A stretch of 64,000 bases of DNA, taken from assembly GCA_947474705.1 (NCBI GenBank), contig CANJJS010000018.1, forward strand, positions 1 to 64,000, read 5' to 3'. This document shows positions 1 to 7,952 of this stretch, piece by piece. Source of the DNA: Acetobacteraceae bacterium (GTDB lineage Bacteria; Pseudomonadota; Alphaproteobacteria; Acetobacterales; Acetobacteraceae). Position 1 is the first letter of the stretch. Each line of letters opens with the position of its first letter. Under the pieces are notes generated by a model. It did no database searches. It had not been told where the DNA came from and saw nothing but the letters and a program-made list of their open reading frames with translations. Both the position numbers and the translations under genes were made by a program.

Positions 1-120
1 CAGGATCGGCGCCAGAGCCAGAAGGCGCCGAACCATCGGGCCATCGTTGCTTTTCGCAGCCAGACCACGAAAGGCCGCTGCCGTGTGATCTGTCCGCGTG
101 ATTTCGATCGCCGCAACCAT
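1..120 (-). mobile_element. IS630-family transposase, N-terminal fragment (runs off window start)
   Basis: Read on the minus strand from an ATG at 118-120, the frame stays open to the window edge and gives 40 residues beginning MVAAIEITRTDHTAA and continuing to RRLLALAPIL. This matches the N-terminal helix-turn-helix region of IS630-type transposases (DDE enzymes that insert at TA dinucleotides), where an ITRTDHTAAELR-like start and a VRRLLALA helix are common. A strong ribosome binding site, GGAGGGGTGA, lies directly upstream at 121-130. The catalytic domain is outside the window. The element end probably lies between here and about position 215, inside the neighbouring recombinase gene. Family identification is from memory of the motif, not from a search. 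Confidence 0.72.
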
Positions 121-133
121 TCACCCCTCCCAT

Positions 134-149
134 GCCGCGATATCGCGGC
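134..149. repeat. 16-bp perfect palindrome upstream of the transposase
   Basis: GCCGCGATATCGCGGC is perfectly self-complementary and sits 4 bases upstream of the transposase ribosome binding site, within what is probably the terminal non-coding part of the insertion sequence. It could be an operator or a hairpin that limits read-through into the transposase. Function is inferred only from position. Confidence 0.5.
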
Positions 150-190
150 CTGAGGCATCGAATCGAAGAACAGGGGCGATTCCTAGCCCC

Positions 191-1063
191 CTACGAGTCA
201 AGGGATGTGTCAGGTGGTATTAGGAGACTCAGACGATTGTTCCATGTGTTGTTCGTGCGCCCTGCGGCGATCATGCTATCCCGCCACCGGATCAAGCCCT
301 CACGGTCAATCTTGGTGGCGTCGTCATGGCCCAGGAAGGAAACCAATCCCTTTACGGCGTATGCGGCTTCCTGTTCCGACCGGGGTTTGACATCGGCGAC
401 AGCTTTCCACTTCTCAAACAGGCCACTGAGGGGCGTCGCGATCGAAATGGGCGTTGTTTGAGGAATCGTCTGAATGGGGGGGAAGCGTGCCGCATTTGTG
501 TCTGGTGACCAATCGCCACGCCCGCGCCGTTCCATCAGCTCGGCGATTTGCATTTTGACCCCAAAAAGTGCCCGTCCGAGTCGCTCAACGGTCACTGGGT
601 CAGGGGCAATGCCGTGAAGAGCAAGCACCGCTGTCGCGTTACGTTTGTCGGAGGCCGTGAGGGAAATCGAGACGCTTCCGTCTGGTGTCTCGCGGTCCAC
701 TTGGTCCCATAAATCTGAGCGTGTTTCCCCCCAAGGCCCGGGGTCGCCCGAGTTGCCTCCATAGCTTGCCTCGATAGCGACATATTCCGCCCCCGCGAGG
801 GCGTAGATTTGTTGGTCTGTAAGCGTCGCGACGGCGCTTTCCTGCCCGCCATTAAGGCGTTCCTCCCACTTGGCTACCTTTTCAGCCCACCGTCGCAGCA
901 CGTCGGGGAGCCTGCTCTCCGCCAGTTTGCGGTCAGCGGTACCGGTTGTGATTTTGACGGTCTCCCCACGCTGGTCCGCCACTTCGCGATATCGCTTGGG
1001 TATGCGTTTGCGGAGCGTCCACACGCCAGTTCGGGGGTCTTGCCAGAGGCTTGCGAGTCGCAT
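191..1063 (-). pseudogene. Tyrosine recombinase (phage-type integrase), C-terminally truncated
   Basis: About 290 residues from the ATG at 1063, chosen because AGGGGTGA precedes it; an in-frame ATG at 1099 lacks a clear ribosome binding site. The N-terminal part (LWQDPRTGVWTLRKRIPKRYRE) is the DUF6538-like arm found on many proteobacterial integrases. Near the end, the segment KPRSEQEAAYAVKGL and TNNTWNNRLSLL is the core-binding SAM-like domain. Right after this the frame ends in a short unrelated tail, IPPDTSLDS. The whole catalytic domain with the R-H-R-Y residues is missing, so the protein cannot recombine DNA. The truncation lies next to the IS630-type transposase, so insertion of that element is the likely cause. 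GC content is visibly lower than in the genes to the right, and a tRNA gene is adjacent, both typical of an integrated element. Confidence 0.8.
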
Positions 1064-1161
1064 TGTTGTCACCCCTGGTGTCCCCCGATGTGTGCCCATC
1101 AGGCGTCGGGAAATGCTGAAATATCAGGGGTTTGAGGCCAGGGCAAGCAAGTTGCCAGAGG

Positions 1162-1236
1162 TGGTGCCGGGTGAGGGGATCGAACCCCCGGCCTTCGGTT
1201 TACAAAACCGCTGCACTACCGCTGTGCTAACCCGGC
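1162..1236 (-). tRNA. tRNA-Thr (anticodon TGT)
   Basis: On the minus strand a complete cloverleaf can be drawn. The acceptor stem is GCCGGGT/ACCCGGC, the D stem GCAC/GTGC, the anticodon loop TTTGTAA with anticodon TGT, and the T arm CGGGG-GTTCGAT-CCCCT. The discriminator is A at 1165 and the CCA end is encoded (1162-1164 on the plus strand read TGG). The truncated integrase starts about 100 bases past the 3' end, so this tRNA is the likely attachment site of the former element. Confidence 0.97.
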
Positions 1237-1606
1237 ATATAGACACTTTATCAATGACTTAGAGGGCGGTGAAACGCTCTGGCGTCGTCGGCTGCGACCG
1301 GTGTCGCCCCCTAAGTCCAGGAAATGGCCGTTCGAAGTGCCGCGTCAATACGTTGCGCGGCGTTCTCCCGCAAGCCCGGAATCGCGTGCGAGCCGATGCC
1401 TGTCTCGTTCGCTCTCGTCCCATCGCGGCGCTGTTCGGCGACGATCCTGGGCTGCATGCCGGCGCGGGATGGGTACAGCGTGTGTGCCGTAAGCCTGAAA
1501 ACCCGATCGGTTCGATGCCGGGCCGTTCGACCGGGCGCTGGGCGGTCCGGTTTGGCCACCTTCGGGAATGCGCTACAATCCCTGCCTCATCTTTCAGGAG
1601 CCAGTC
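1237..1606. other. Non-coding gap between tRNA-Thr and the first metabolic gene
   Basis: About 370 bases. Several open frames cross it on both strands, including a long minus-strand one that continues antisense to the next gene, but none has a recognisable product. No RNA gene, repeat or duplicated tRNA 3' end was seen. The last 12 bases hold the CAGGAG ribosome binding site of the following gene. Confidence 0.6.
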
Positions 1607-2542
1607 ATGGCGTTGCTCGTCGTCGATCTCGACAAACATATCGGCACCGCCCAGACGTGGCGCGACACGTTCGGCGAACAATTGCCCGATCGGGAAATTC
1701 GCATCTGGCCCGATACCGGCGATGTGGCGGATATCGAATATCTCGCGTTCATGCGTCCGGATTTCGATGCGCTTCCCGCCTTCCCGAACCTGAAAGCCAT
1801 GTTCAGCCGTTCCGCCGGGGTCGAGGCGTTTGTCAATCATCCGAAGCTGCCGAAGGTTCCGCTCTGCAAGGTCGAACCGGCGGACGGCGACCCGATGATG
1901 ACCGAATATGTCGTCATGCATGTGCTGCGTCTCCACCGCGATATGCCTGGTTATGCGGAAGCGCAGGCCAGGCGGGAGTGGCGGCGCACGACGATCGTTC
2001 GCCCCGAGCAGCGGCGAGTCGGATTTCTCGGCTTCGGCAAGATGGCGAAGGCGCCCGCGCTGGTGTTGAAGGCACTTGGTTTCGAGGTATCGGCCTGGGT
2101 TCGTAACCCCAGGGAGGAGCCGGGTATCTCGATATACAATGGTTTCGATCGACTGGAGCCATTCCTGCGGCAGACCGATATCGCGGTGTGCCTGCTGCCG
2201 CTTACAAAAGAAACCGAGGGCATATTTCGCGCGAGCACCTTCGCGATGATGCCGCGGGGGGCGATGCTGGTGAATGTCGGACGCGGAAAGCACGTGGTGG
2301 ACGCGGATCTGATCGCCGCGCTCGACTCCGGTCAGTTGGCCCATGCCGCTTTGGACGCGCTGTGGCCCGAGCCTCTACCGCCGGACAGCCCGCTCTGGTC
2401 TCACCCCAAGGTCACCGTGATGCCGCATGTGGCGCGGCGGCCGACGGTCGCCCAACTCGTCACCGAAATTTCGGCGTGCATCCGAAGCATCGAGGCGGGA
2501 GGGCCGGCTTTGCAGGAAATCGATTTGACGATGGGGTACTGA
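1607..2542 (+). CDS. D-isomer specific 2-hydroxyacid dehydrogenase, GhrA-like (glyoxylate/hydroxypyruvate reductase A type)
   Basis: 311 residues, the usual length for the GhrA group. The start at 1607 is set by CAGGAG six bases upstream; an ATG 39 bases earlier has no such site. The NAD(P)-binding Rossmann motif is RRVGFLGFGKMAKA near residue 145. The catalytic Arg lies in NVGRGKHVVD and the catalytic His in MPHVARRP, where the GhrA group usually shows SPHIAA or a similar string. The enzyme should reduce 2-oxo acids such as glyoxylate to 2-hydroxy acids in the cytosol. It begins a plus-strand run with an alpha/beta hydrolase, a GMC oxidoreductase and an aminotransferase, spaced 88-152 bases apart, so shared regulation is possible but overlap-type coupling is absent. 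Substrate cannot be read from sequence. Confidence 0.88.
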   Translation: MALLVVDLDKHIGTAQTWRDTFGEQLPDREIRIWPDTGDVADIEYLAFMRPDFDALPAFPNLKAMFSRSAGVEAFVNHPKLPKVPLCKVEPADGDPMMTEYVVMHVLRLHRDMPGYAEAQARREWRRTTIVRPEQRRVGFLGFGKMAKAPALVLKALGFEVSAWVRNPREEPGISIYNGFDRLEPFLRQTDIAVCLLPLTKETEGIFRASTFAMMPRGAMLVNVGRGKHVVDADLIAALDSGQLAHAALDALWPEPLPPDSPLWSHPKVTVMPHVARRPTVAQLVTEISACIRSIEAGGPALQEIDLTMGY

Positions 2543-2630
2543 TGGCCCTTTCATCGAACGATGCGCTCCAGGCGCGATCGGACCATCCAGACTGACGAGA
2601 ACCAAACAACAGAGAATAAGGAAGCGACCC

Positions 2631-3389
2631 ATGCCATTTTTTCAAAGAGGCGACGTGCGTATTCATTACAAGGAGGAAGGAACCGGTTTTCCCCTTCTGG
2701 TGATCCCGGGCGGCGGCCTGAACTCGACGATCGAAGGGCTGAAGACGCATCCGTTCAATCCGTTCGACGAGTTCAAGGACGAGTTCCGCGTGATCTCGGC
2801 CGATCTGCGCAATGCGCCCTCCGGGCAATCGACCGGGCCGCTGGAGGTCGACCGGCCCTGGGATGCTTACACCGACGACCACATCGCCCTCATGGATCAT
2901 CTGGGCTGCGGCCAGTTCATGGTGTTGGGCTTCTGCATCGGCGGACCGTTTATCTGGAATTTGGTGAAGCGCGTTCCCGAACGTCTCGCCGCCGCGGTGC
3001 CGGCGCAGCCCAGCGGCTACCGGCCGGAAATGCCGGGCATGTCCTACAACAACAACATGAAAGGCTGGGGGCCGGAACTATGCGCCCGCCGGCCCGAGAT
3101 CGCGATGGAAACGGTCGATAAGTTCCTGACCAACATGTACACGGGGCCACGGGCCGATTTCGTGTATTCCGTGACCCGCGATGTCGTGCGGAACTGCCAG
3201 ACGCCGATCCTGGTTTTGCCGGACGATGTTCCGGCGCATCCATTGGCCGTCGCGATGGAAACCGTGCGCCTCGCGCCCAACGCGCAGGTCAGCCTTTATC
3301 CATGGAAGGACACACCCGACAAAATACCGTTCGCGGTGCGTCATGTCTGGACATTTCTGCGCGCGCATCGGCCCGCCGCGACGGCGTGA
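2631..3389 (+). CDS. Alpha/beta hydrolase with a cysteine nucleophile
   Basis: 252 residues with the alpha/beta-hydrolase layout. An oxyanion-type loop, IPGGGLNS, lies at 25-32, and the nucleophile elbow GFCIGG at 100-105 puts Cys102 where Ser normally stands. The acid is probably Asp198 or Asp199 (VLPDDVPAHP) and the base His238 (RHVWTF). A Cys nucleophile in this fold is known from dienelactone hydrolase and some related enzymes. The overall sequence, however, is closer to the epoxide hydrolase/haloperoxidase-like hydrolases than to short dienelactone hydrolases. It lies between the 2-hydroxyacid dehydrogenase and the GMC oxidoreductase and may hydrolyse a lactone, ester or enol intermediate in the same pathway. 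The substrate is unknown. Confidence 0.82.
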   Translation: MPFFQRGDVRIHYKEEGTGFPLLVIPGGGLNSTIEGLKTHPFNPFDEFKDEFRVISADLRNAPSGQSTGPLEVDRPWDAYTDDHIALMDHLGCGQFMVLGFCIGGPFIWNLVKRVPERLAAAVPAQPSGYRPEMPGMSYNNNMKGWGPELCARRPEIAMETVDKFLTNMYTGPRADFVYSVTRDVVRNCQTPILVLPDDVPAHPLAVAMETVRLAPNAQVSLYPWKDTPDKIPFAVRHVWTFLRAHRPAATA

Positions 3390-3477
3390 CGAACGCCGGT
3401 TGAACGCCGTGTCCTCTGGTGTTTTCCGTCCGCGCCGCGTTCAATGGCGCGGCGTGGAGAAACACCAGGGGATCGAG

Positions 3478-5094
3478 ATGGCCGACGACGCGGATACGTA
3501 CGACTACATTGTCACCGGAGCGGGTTCGGCCGGCTGCGCCGTCGCCGGGCGGCTGAGCGAGTCCGGCCGGTTCCGTGTCCTTTTGCTGGAAGCCGGTCCG
3601 CGCGATACCAATCCGTGGATCCATATCCCACTGGGCTACACGAAGAACTACACGAACCCCAAAGTAAACTGGATGTTCGAATCGGAGCCGGAACCCAATC
3701 TCAACAACCGCACGCTGTATCAGCCTCGCGGTAAGGTGCTTGGCGGAACGTCGTCGATCAATGGCACCGTCTATATGCGCGGGACCCCCGCCGATTACGA
3801 CGACTGGCGCCAGCGCGGTTGCGAAGGCTGGGACTGGGACAATGTTCTGCCGTTTTTCAAGAAGGCGCAAAATCAGGAACGTGGCGCCAGCGAACTGCAT
3901 GGGTCCGGCGGTCCGTTGCATGTCACCGACGTGCCGCATGAATGGCCGCTGGCGAAAGCCTGTGTGGACGCCGCCATGGAGACGGGCATTCCGTACAATC
4001 CCGATTTCAATGGCCCAAAGCAGGAAGGTACCGGATTTTACCAGTTCACGGTGAACAACCGGCGGCGCTGGAGTTCGGCCCGCGCCTATCTGGGCCCGGC
4101 GAAATCGCGCGCCAATCTGATCGTCTCGACCGAATCGCACGCCCAGAAAATCGTCTTCGAGGGCACGCGAGCCGTCGGGGTCGAATACCTCACGCCACAG
4201 GGGCGCCGTACCGCGCGCGCCGCGCAGGAGATTGTTGTGTCCGGCGGGGCCTTCGGTTCGCCGCAATTGTTGCAACTCTCCGGTGTCGGTCCGGCGGACC
4301 TGCTGCGCGGCCTGGGGATCGAGGTGGTGTGCGATATCGCCGGGGTCGGGGCGAATCTGCAGGATCATTTCAACAGTTATCTGTCCTATCGCGTGAACCA
4401 GCCGATCACCCTGAACGACATCGGCAACAGCACGACGCGTCAGATTCTCGCGGGCATACGCTATGTCTTTACCCGCACCGGCCCTTTGACCGGCACCGGC
4501 ATTTACGCCGGTGCTTTCGTCCGGTCCGATCCGCGGCTGGAAAACCCGGATTTGCAAATCAACATGTCGATGTGGAGCACGGAATCGCGCACGCGCGACG
4601 GCATCGTGCCGCATCCGTTTCCCGCGTTCACGCTCAGCCCCGTGCATCTGCGTCCGGAAGGCCGGGGATTTGTTCGCATCAAAACGCCAAACGCGGCCGA
4701 TCAGCCGGCGATTCGTTTCGATCAATTGCGCACCGAATACGATAAGTCCGCCATTCTTTACGGGCTGCATCTGTGCCGCCAGATCGCGGCGCAACCGGCG
4801 CTGAAACCCTATGTGGTCGAGGAAATCCTTCCGGGTCCGGCGGTGCAATCGGACGCGGACTGGCTGGAAGATACTCGCCAGCGCGGGGTGGCGAATTTTC
4901 ATCCGGTCGGCACCTGCCGCATGGGCCATGGCATGGACGCGGTGGTGGACCCGCGTTTGCGTGTGCATGGTATCGCGGGTCTGCGCGTGGCCGATGCCTC
5001 GATCATGCCCAGCATCGTCGCGGGGAACACCAACGCGCCCTCCATCATGATCGGGGAGAAGTGCGCGGCGATGATCCTCGAGGACGCCGCGTGA
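3478..5094 (+). CDS. GMC-family FAD-dependent oxidoreductase (choline/alcohol dehydrogenase type)
   Basis: 538 residues, normal for the glucose-methanol-choline family. The start at ATG 3478 follows AGGGGATCGAG. The FAD-binding motif VTGAGSAGCAVAGRL is at the N-terminus. The GMC signature KVLGGTSSINGTVYMRG is near residue 90, the second signature GAFGSPQLLQLSGVGP near residue 262, and the catalytic His region NFHPVGTCRMG near 480. It oxidises an alcohol and passes electrons to O2 or a quinone/cytochrome acceptor. No choline-specific partner (betB, betI) is nearby, so betaine synthesis is not supported. Its place after the hydrolase suggests a catabolic alcohol as substrate. Two short GC-rich hairpins follow the stop codon (from 5097). 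Confidence 0.92.
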   Translation: MADDADTYDYIVTGAGSAGCAVAGRLSESGRFRVLLLEAGPRDTNPWIHIPLGYTKNYTNPKVNWMFESEPEPNLNNRTLYQPRGKVLGGTSSINGTVYMRGTPADYDDWRQRGCEGWDWDNVLPFFKKAQNQERGASELHGSGGPLHVTDVPHEWPLAKACVDAAMETGIPYNPDFNGPKQEGTGFYQFTVNNRRRWSSARAYLGPAKSRANLIVSTESHAQKIVFEGTRAVGVEYLTPQGRRTARAAQEIVVSGGAFGSPQLLQLSGVGPADLLRGLGIEVVCDIAGVGANLQDHFNSYLSYRVNQPITLNDIGNSTTRQILAGIRYVFTRTGPLTGTGIYAGAFVRSDPRLENPDLQINMSMWSTESRTRDGIVPHPFPAFTLSPVHLRPEGRGFVRIKTPNAADQPAIRFDQLRTEYDKSAILYGLHLCRQIAAQPALKPYVVEEILPGPAVQSDADWLEDTRQRGVANFHPVGTCRMGHGMDAVVDPRLRVHGIAGLRVADASIMPSIVAGNTNAPSIMIGEKCAAMILEDAA

Positions 5095-5096
5095 GG

Positions 5097-5111
5097 GGGC
5101 GGTAACCGCCC
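5097..5111 (+). terminator. Short hairpin after the GMC oxidoreductase gene
   Basis: GGGCGG-TAA-CCGCCC directly follows the stop codon, with CCCGC-GA-GCGGG immediately after it. There is no T-run, so rho-independent termination is doubtful. It may act as an mRNA 3'-end stabiliser. Confidence 0.3.
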
Positions 5112-5246
5112 GCGAGCGGGACGTCCGGGAGGTGGGAACGCCGCCGACTGTCTTGCTCGTCCTCTCCGCTTCGCAAGCGCGGCGGATCGCGGTATGGCGC
5201 ACTCAGGACGAAGTATTCAGCACACTGGCAAACGGGGCACGGACGC

Positions 5247-6425
5247 ATGCGCGGCGCGAACACCTATCTCGGGTCAATCGGAACGACCATTTTCACGGTC
5301 ATGTCGGCGCTCGCGACCGAACATAAATCCATCAATCTGGGCCAGGGTTTCCCAGATACCGATGGCCCCGACGATGTCGTTCAGGCCGCGGCCGACGCGC
5401 TGAAGGACGGCCGCAATCAATACCCCCCCATGCCCGGCGTGCCGGAACTCCGCCAGGCCGTCGCCAACGCCAATAAGCGGTTTTATGGCCTGGATATCGA
5501 TTGGGCGACGGAGGTCACGGTCACCTCGGGCGCGACGGAGGCGATCACCGCCTGTCTGATGGCGGTTCTCGATCCAGGCGACGAGGTGGTTCTGATTGAG
5601 CCGCTCTACGATACCTATGTCCCCGTCGTGCGGATGCTCGGCGCCATCCCGAGAATTGTCCGCCTCGCGCCGCCGAACTGGGAATTGCCGCGCGAGCAAA
5701 TCGCCGCCGCGTTTGGTCCCAAAACCAAGGCGATCCTGTTCAATACCCCGATGAATCCGTGCGGCAAGGTGTTCACGCTGGAGGAACTCACGTTCCTCTC
5801 GGAACTGATTCTGAAGCACGACACCTATGCCATTTGCGACGAGGTCTACGAACATCTGATATTCGATGGGATGAAACACATCCCGTTGATGACCTTGCCG
5901 GGGATGCGCGATCGTTCCATGCGGATTGGCAGCGCGGGGAAGACATTCTCGCTGACCGGCTGGAAGATCGGTTACATCACCGCGGCCGCTAATCTGACGC
6001 CGTTGGTGCAAAAGGCGCACCAGAACCTGACTTTCACCACCGCGCCCAACCTGCAACGCGGCGTGGCCGTGGGGCTGGCGAAGGACGATGCCTATTTCGC
6101 CTCTTTGTCCACCGATCTTCAGGCGCGGCGCGATCGGCTCGCCGCGGGTTTGGCCGAGATCGGGTTCGGGGTGCTGCCGACGCATGGGTCGTATTTCATC
6201 ACCACCGACTTCGCGCCGCTGGCCGCGCGGGTCGGCTTTAACGGCGACGATGTCGCCTTTTGCCGCCACATCACGGAGTACGCTGGGGTGACGGCGATCC
6301 CTGTCTCCGCCTTTTACGACGAGCCCGGCGCGCCCAAACATTACGCCCGCTTCGCGTTCTGTAAGCGGCCGGAAGTGTTGGACGAGGCCCTGGCGCGGCT
6401 GAAAAAGCACTTCGCGGTGCGCTGA
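5247..6425 (+). CDS. PLP-dependent class I/II aminotransferase
   Basis: 392 residues, fold-type I. The N-terminal INLGQGFPDTDGP string and NQYPPMPGVPELRQ match the methionine/kynurenine aminotransferase-like branch (YbdL/KAT group). The PLP lysine is Lys232 in SAGKTFSLTGWKIG. Asn170 in NTPMNPCGKV and Asp198 in AICDEVYEHL contact the cofactor. The C-terminal substrate-carboxylate Arg is in HYARFAFCKR. It should transfer an amino group from an amino acid to a 2-oxo acid in the cytosol. Given the 2-hydroxyacid dehydrogenase in the same run, it may supply or remove a 2-oxo acid. The amino acid used cannot be assigned. Confidence 0.9.
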   Translation: MRGANTYLGSIGTTIFTVMSALATEHKSINLGQGFPDTDGPDDVVQAAADALKDGRNQYPPMPGVPELRQAVANANKRFYGLDIDWATEVTVTSGATEAITACLMAVLDPGDEVVLIEPLYDTYVPVVRMLGAIPRIVRLAPPNWELPREQIAAAFGPKTKAILFNTPMNPCGKVFTLEELTFLSELILKHDTYAICDEVYEHLIFDGMKHIPLMTLPGMRDRSMRIGSAGKTFSLTGWKIGYITAAANLTPLVQKAHQNLTFTTAPNLQRGVAVGLAKDDAYFASLSTDLQARRDRLAAGLAEIGFGVLPTHGSYFITTDFAPLAARVGFNGDDVAFCRHITEYAGVTAIPVSAFYDEPGAPKHYARFAFCKRPEVLDEALARLKKHFAVR

Positions 6426-6461
6426 CGCCGCGCGGCCAGCGCGGTGGCAATTTCGATCTCT

Positions 6462-6485
6462 ATGCAATTTTAGATTGCATTTTTT
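6462..6485 (+). terminator. AT-rich hairpin with T-run after the aminotransferase gene
   Basis: ATGCAAT (6462-6468) pairs with ATTGCAT (6474-6480) around a TTTAG loop and is followed by TTTTT. A GC-rich dyad, CCGCGC...GCGCGG, lies just before it at about 6428-6446. The order stem then T-run fits a rho-independent terminator for the aminotransferase transcript, although the stem itself is weak. Confidence 0.5.
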
Positions 6486-6517
6486 CGTATTTTACACGAT
6501 ATGAGGGTTCCGTCTTA

Positions 6518-6537
6518 ACGCGATAATATCATCGCGT
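6518..6537. promoter_or_regulatory. Inverted repeat, candidate operator in an AT-rich island
   Basis: ACGCGAT (6518-6524) and ATCGCGT (6531-6537) form a perfect 7-bp dyad around AATATC. A further TACACGAT at 6493-6500 is related to the right arm extended as ATCGCGTGTA. The surrounding 80 bases are markedly AT-rich in an otherwise GC-rich window, as expected for a promoter upstream of the PEP-CTERM gene. The binding protein is unknown. Confidence 0.4.
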
Positions 6538-6659
6538 GTATTTTTGCAAAACGCGCCCAGGTTCAAGCTCCAGACGAGTGAGAGCGCCCGGCCGATGCCG
6601 ATTGCAAAATGGGTTTCACCGCGTCATGCCCCACGACGGCCACTCGCATCGCGTGCGGC

Positions 6660-7265
6660 ATGAGGCTTGTTCACGTCTTCGTGCGTGCTTTGTGCCGCTG
6701 GGTGTGGATCAAGGTCCCACTGCACGTGAAGATCGCGACGTTTACCGGCATTGGGGTTTGCACCGGCGGCCCCCTGTTGTTTCACACCGGGGCGAAGCTG
6801 ACCGACGCGCCGATTGCGATGGCGATCTCCGGTATGGGGAATATCGCGGACGACCCGCGAGACGCATCGCCGTTATCCGGGGGCGACGCCATCGACGGCC
6901 ACATGCCGGTCGCGGAGGACGCGTCTCCGCAAACGGCGACACCCGCCACGGGGGGCTCGTATCTGTTGTTCCCGGAGGGGCCGCGCGCGGCGTCGCGAAG
7001 CGCGCTGTTGGCGCCGTTGCTGTCCGCTACTCTGGATCCCATTCTGGACCCGATCCTGGAACCGCCCGCGGATGGCGATCCGGCGGATCCCGGCGATCCG
7101 GCTGGTCCAGGCCCGCGGCGCCGTGTGGCCGTGCTTCAGGTCGACGCGGCCAGCCAGGCCGCCGACATTCCAGAGCCCGGCAGCGCGATGTTGCTGCTGC
7201 CGGGCCTGTTCGGCCTTTTTCTCGCCGTGCATGGCAAAACAAAACGCGCGGCGAGGGGCGGGTGA
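6660..7265 (+). CDS. PEP-CTERM sorting-domain protein, proline-rich
   Basis: About 201 residues. The C-terminus has all parts of a PEP-CTERM signal: IPEPGS, a hydrophobic helix (MLLLPGLFGLFLAV) and a basic end (KTKRAARGG). In this system an exosortase recognises the PEP motif and the protein is placed at the cell surface or exported. The N-terminus has a hydrophobic stretch, VKIATFTGIGVCTGGPLLF, which looks like a signal peptide. A GTG at 6726 that begins exactly there, with AAGG upstream, is a plausible alternative start; the ATG at 6660 lacks a good ribosome binding site. The middle carries a DPILDPILEP and DPADPGDPAGPG proline/aspartate repeat, probably an extended stalk. No exosortase is visible in the window. 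Confidence 0.68.
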   Translation: MRLVHVFVRALCRWVWIKVPLHVKIATFTGIGVCTGGPLLFHTGAKLTDAPIAMAISGMGNIADDPRDASPLSGGDAIDGHMPVAEDASPQTATPATGGSYLLFPEGPRAASRSALLAPLLSATLDPILDPILEPPADGDPADPGDPAGPGPRRRVAVLQVDAASQAADIPEPGSAMLLLPGLFGLFLAVHGKTKRAARGG

Positions 7266-7423
7266 AACCAACCGGCGTCCCGGCGGCCGCACCGGCCAAG
7301 GCGCCAGCCGCCCGGCGAGACGTCCGGCTCCGATATCGTGGGAAAAGAGGCGTTTCATAGCGCCGTGGGGTAATCCGCCGTTGACGAACCCCGCCTCCTG
7401 GGATTACACCGCGCCCCCTGGAT

Positions 7424-7501
7424 GGCGGGCGTAGCTCAGTTGGTTAGAGCGCCAGTTTGTGGTACTGGATGTCGTGGGTTCGATTCCCATCGCTCGCCCC
7501 A
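7424..7501 (+). tRNA. tRNA-His (anticodon GTG)
   Basis: A complete cloverleaf with the extra 5' G (G-1, at 7424) that is diagnostic for tRNA-His, opposite discriminator C at 7498. The acceptor stem is GCGGGCG/CGCTCGC with one G-U pair, the anticodon loop TTTGTGG with GTG, and the T loop GTTCGATTC. CCA is encoded at 7499-7501. Confidence 0.97.
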
Positions 7502-7546
7502 GGTCTTTCCCTTTCCGGTCGATTTCGCTGCCAAAAGGCGGTTCGC

Positions 7547-7942
7547 ATGGACATCGCGTTGCCGGATACCGTCTCGCCCGCGCTTCTAACCGAAGCACGT
7601 GGCGCCGTGGACGCCCTGGATGTCCTGGCGGCGGCCAATGCCCTTCCGGATGGTCTGGACCCCGCCCAGACCCGCGCGTTGGTCGCGGTCATGCGCGCGG
7701 TGATGGATGCCGCTGCGGAGGACCAGACCGACCTGAGCCCGTCGGAGGTCGCGCGGCGGCTCCGCATGGCGCGGCCCACGGTGATGCGTCTGATCGCCCG
7801 GGGCGAGTTGTTGTCGCGCAAGGACGGCGGTCATTACGTGGTGTCCCCGCGCGACCTTCGCGCGTTCCGGACTCGCCTGACCGCGATCAGGCGCGACGCG
7901 TTGGGCGGCCTGACCGCGATGGCGGAAGAATACGGGTTCTGA
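7547..7942 (+). CDS. Excisionase-type helix-turn-helix protein, antitoxin-like
   Basis: 131 residues from the ATG at 7547 (AAAAGGCGG upstream). The C-terminal half, [27 protein letters not shown] followed by [18 protein letters not shown], is a MerR/excisionase-like winged helix. The tail [17 protein letters not shown] resembles the end of the HTH antitoxins that normally precede a PIN-domain toxin in proteobacterial type II modules. No PIN gene follows; the next gene is convergent and ends 11 bases away. The gene starts 45 bases after tRNA-His, a common place for mobile modules. It could be an orphan antitoxin or a solitary DNA-binding regulator. The fold is well supported, the role is inference. 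Confidence 0.75.
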   Translation: MDIALPDTVSPALLTEARGAVDALDVLAAANALPDGLDPAQTRALVAVMRAVMDAAAEDQTDLSPSEVARRLRMARPTVMRLIARGELLSRKDGGHYVVSPRDLRAFRTRLTAIRRDALGGLTAMAEEYGF

Positions 7943-7952
7943 AAAGCGGCGG

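Noticed and set aside
3289-5202. Open frame of about 637 codons antisense to the GMC oxidoreductase
   Set aside because: Antisense shadow; no recognisable domain.
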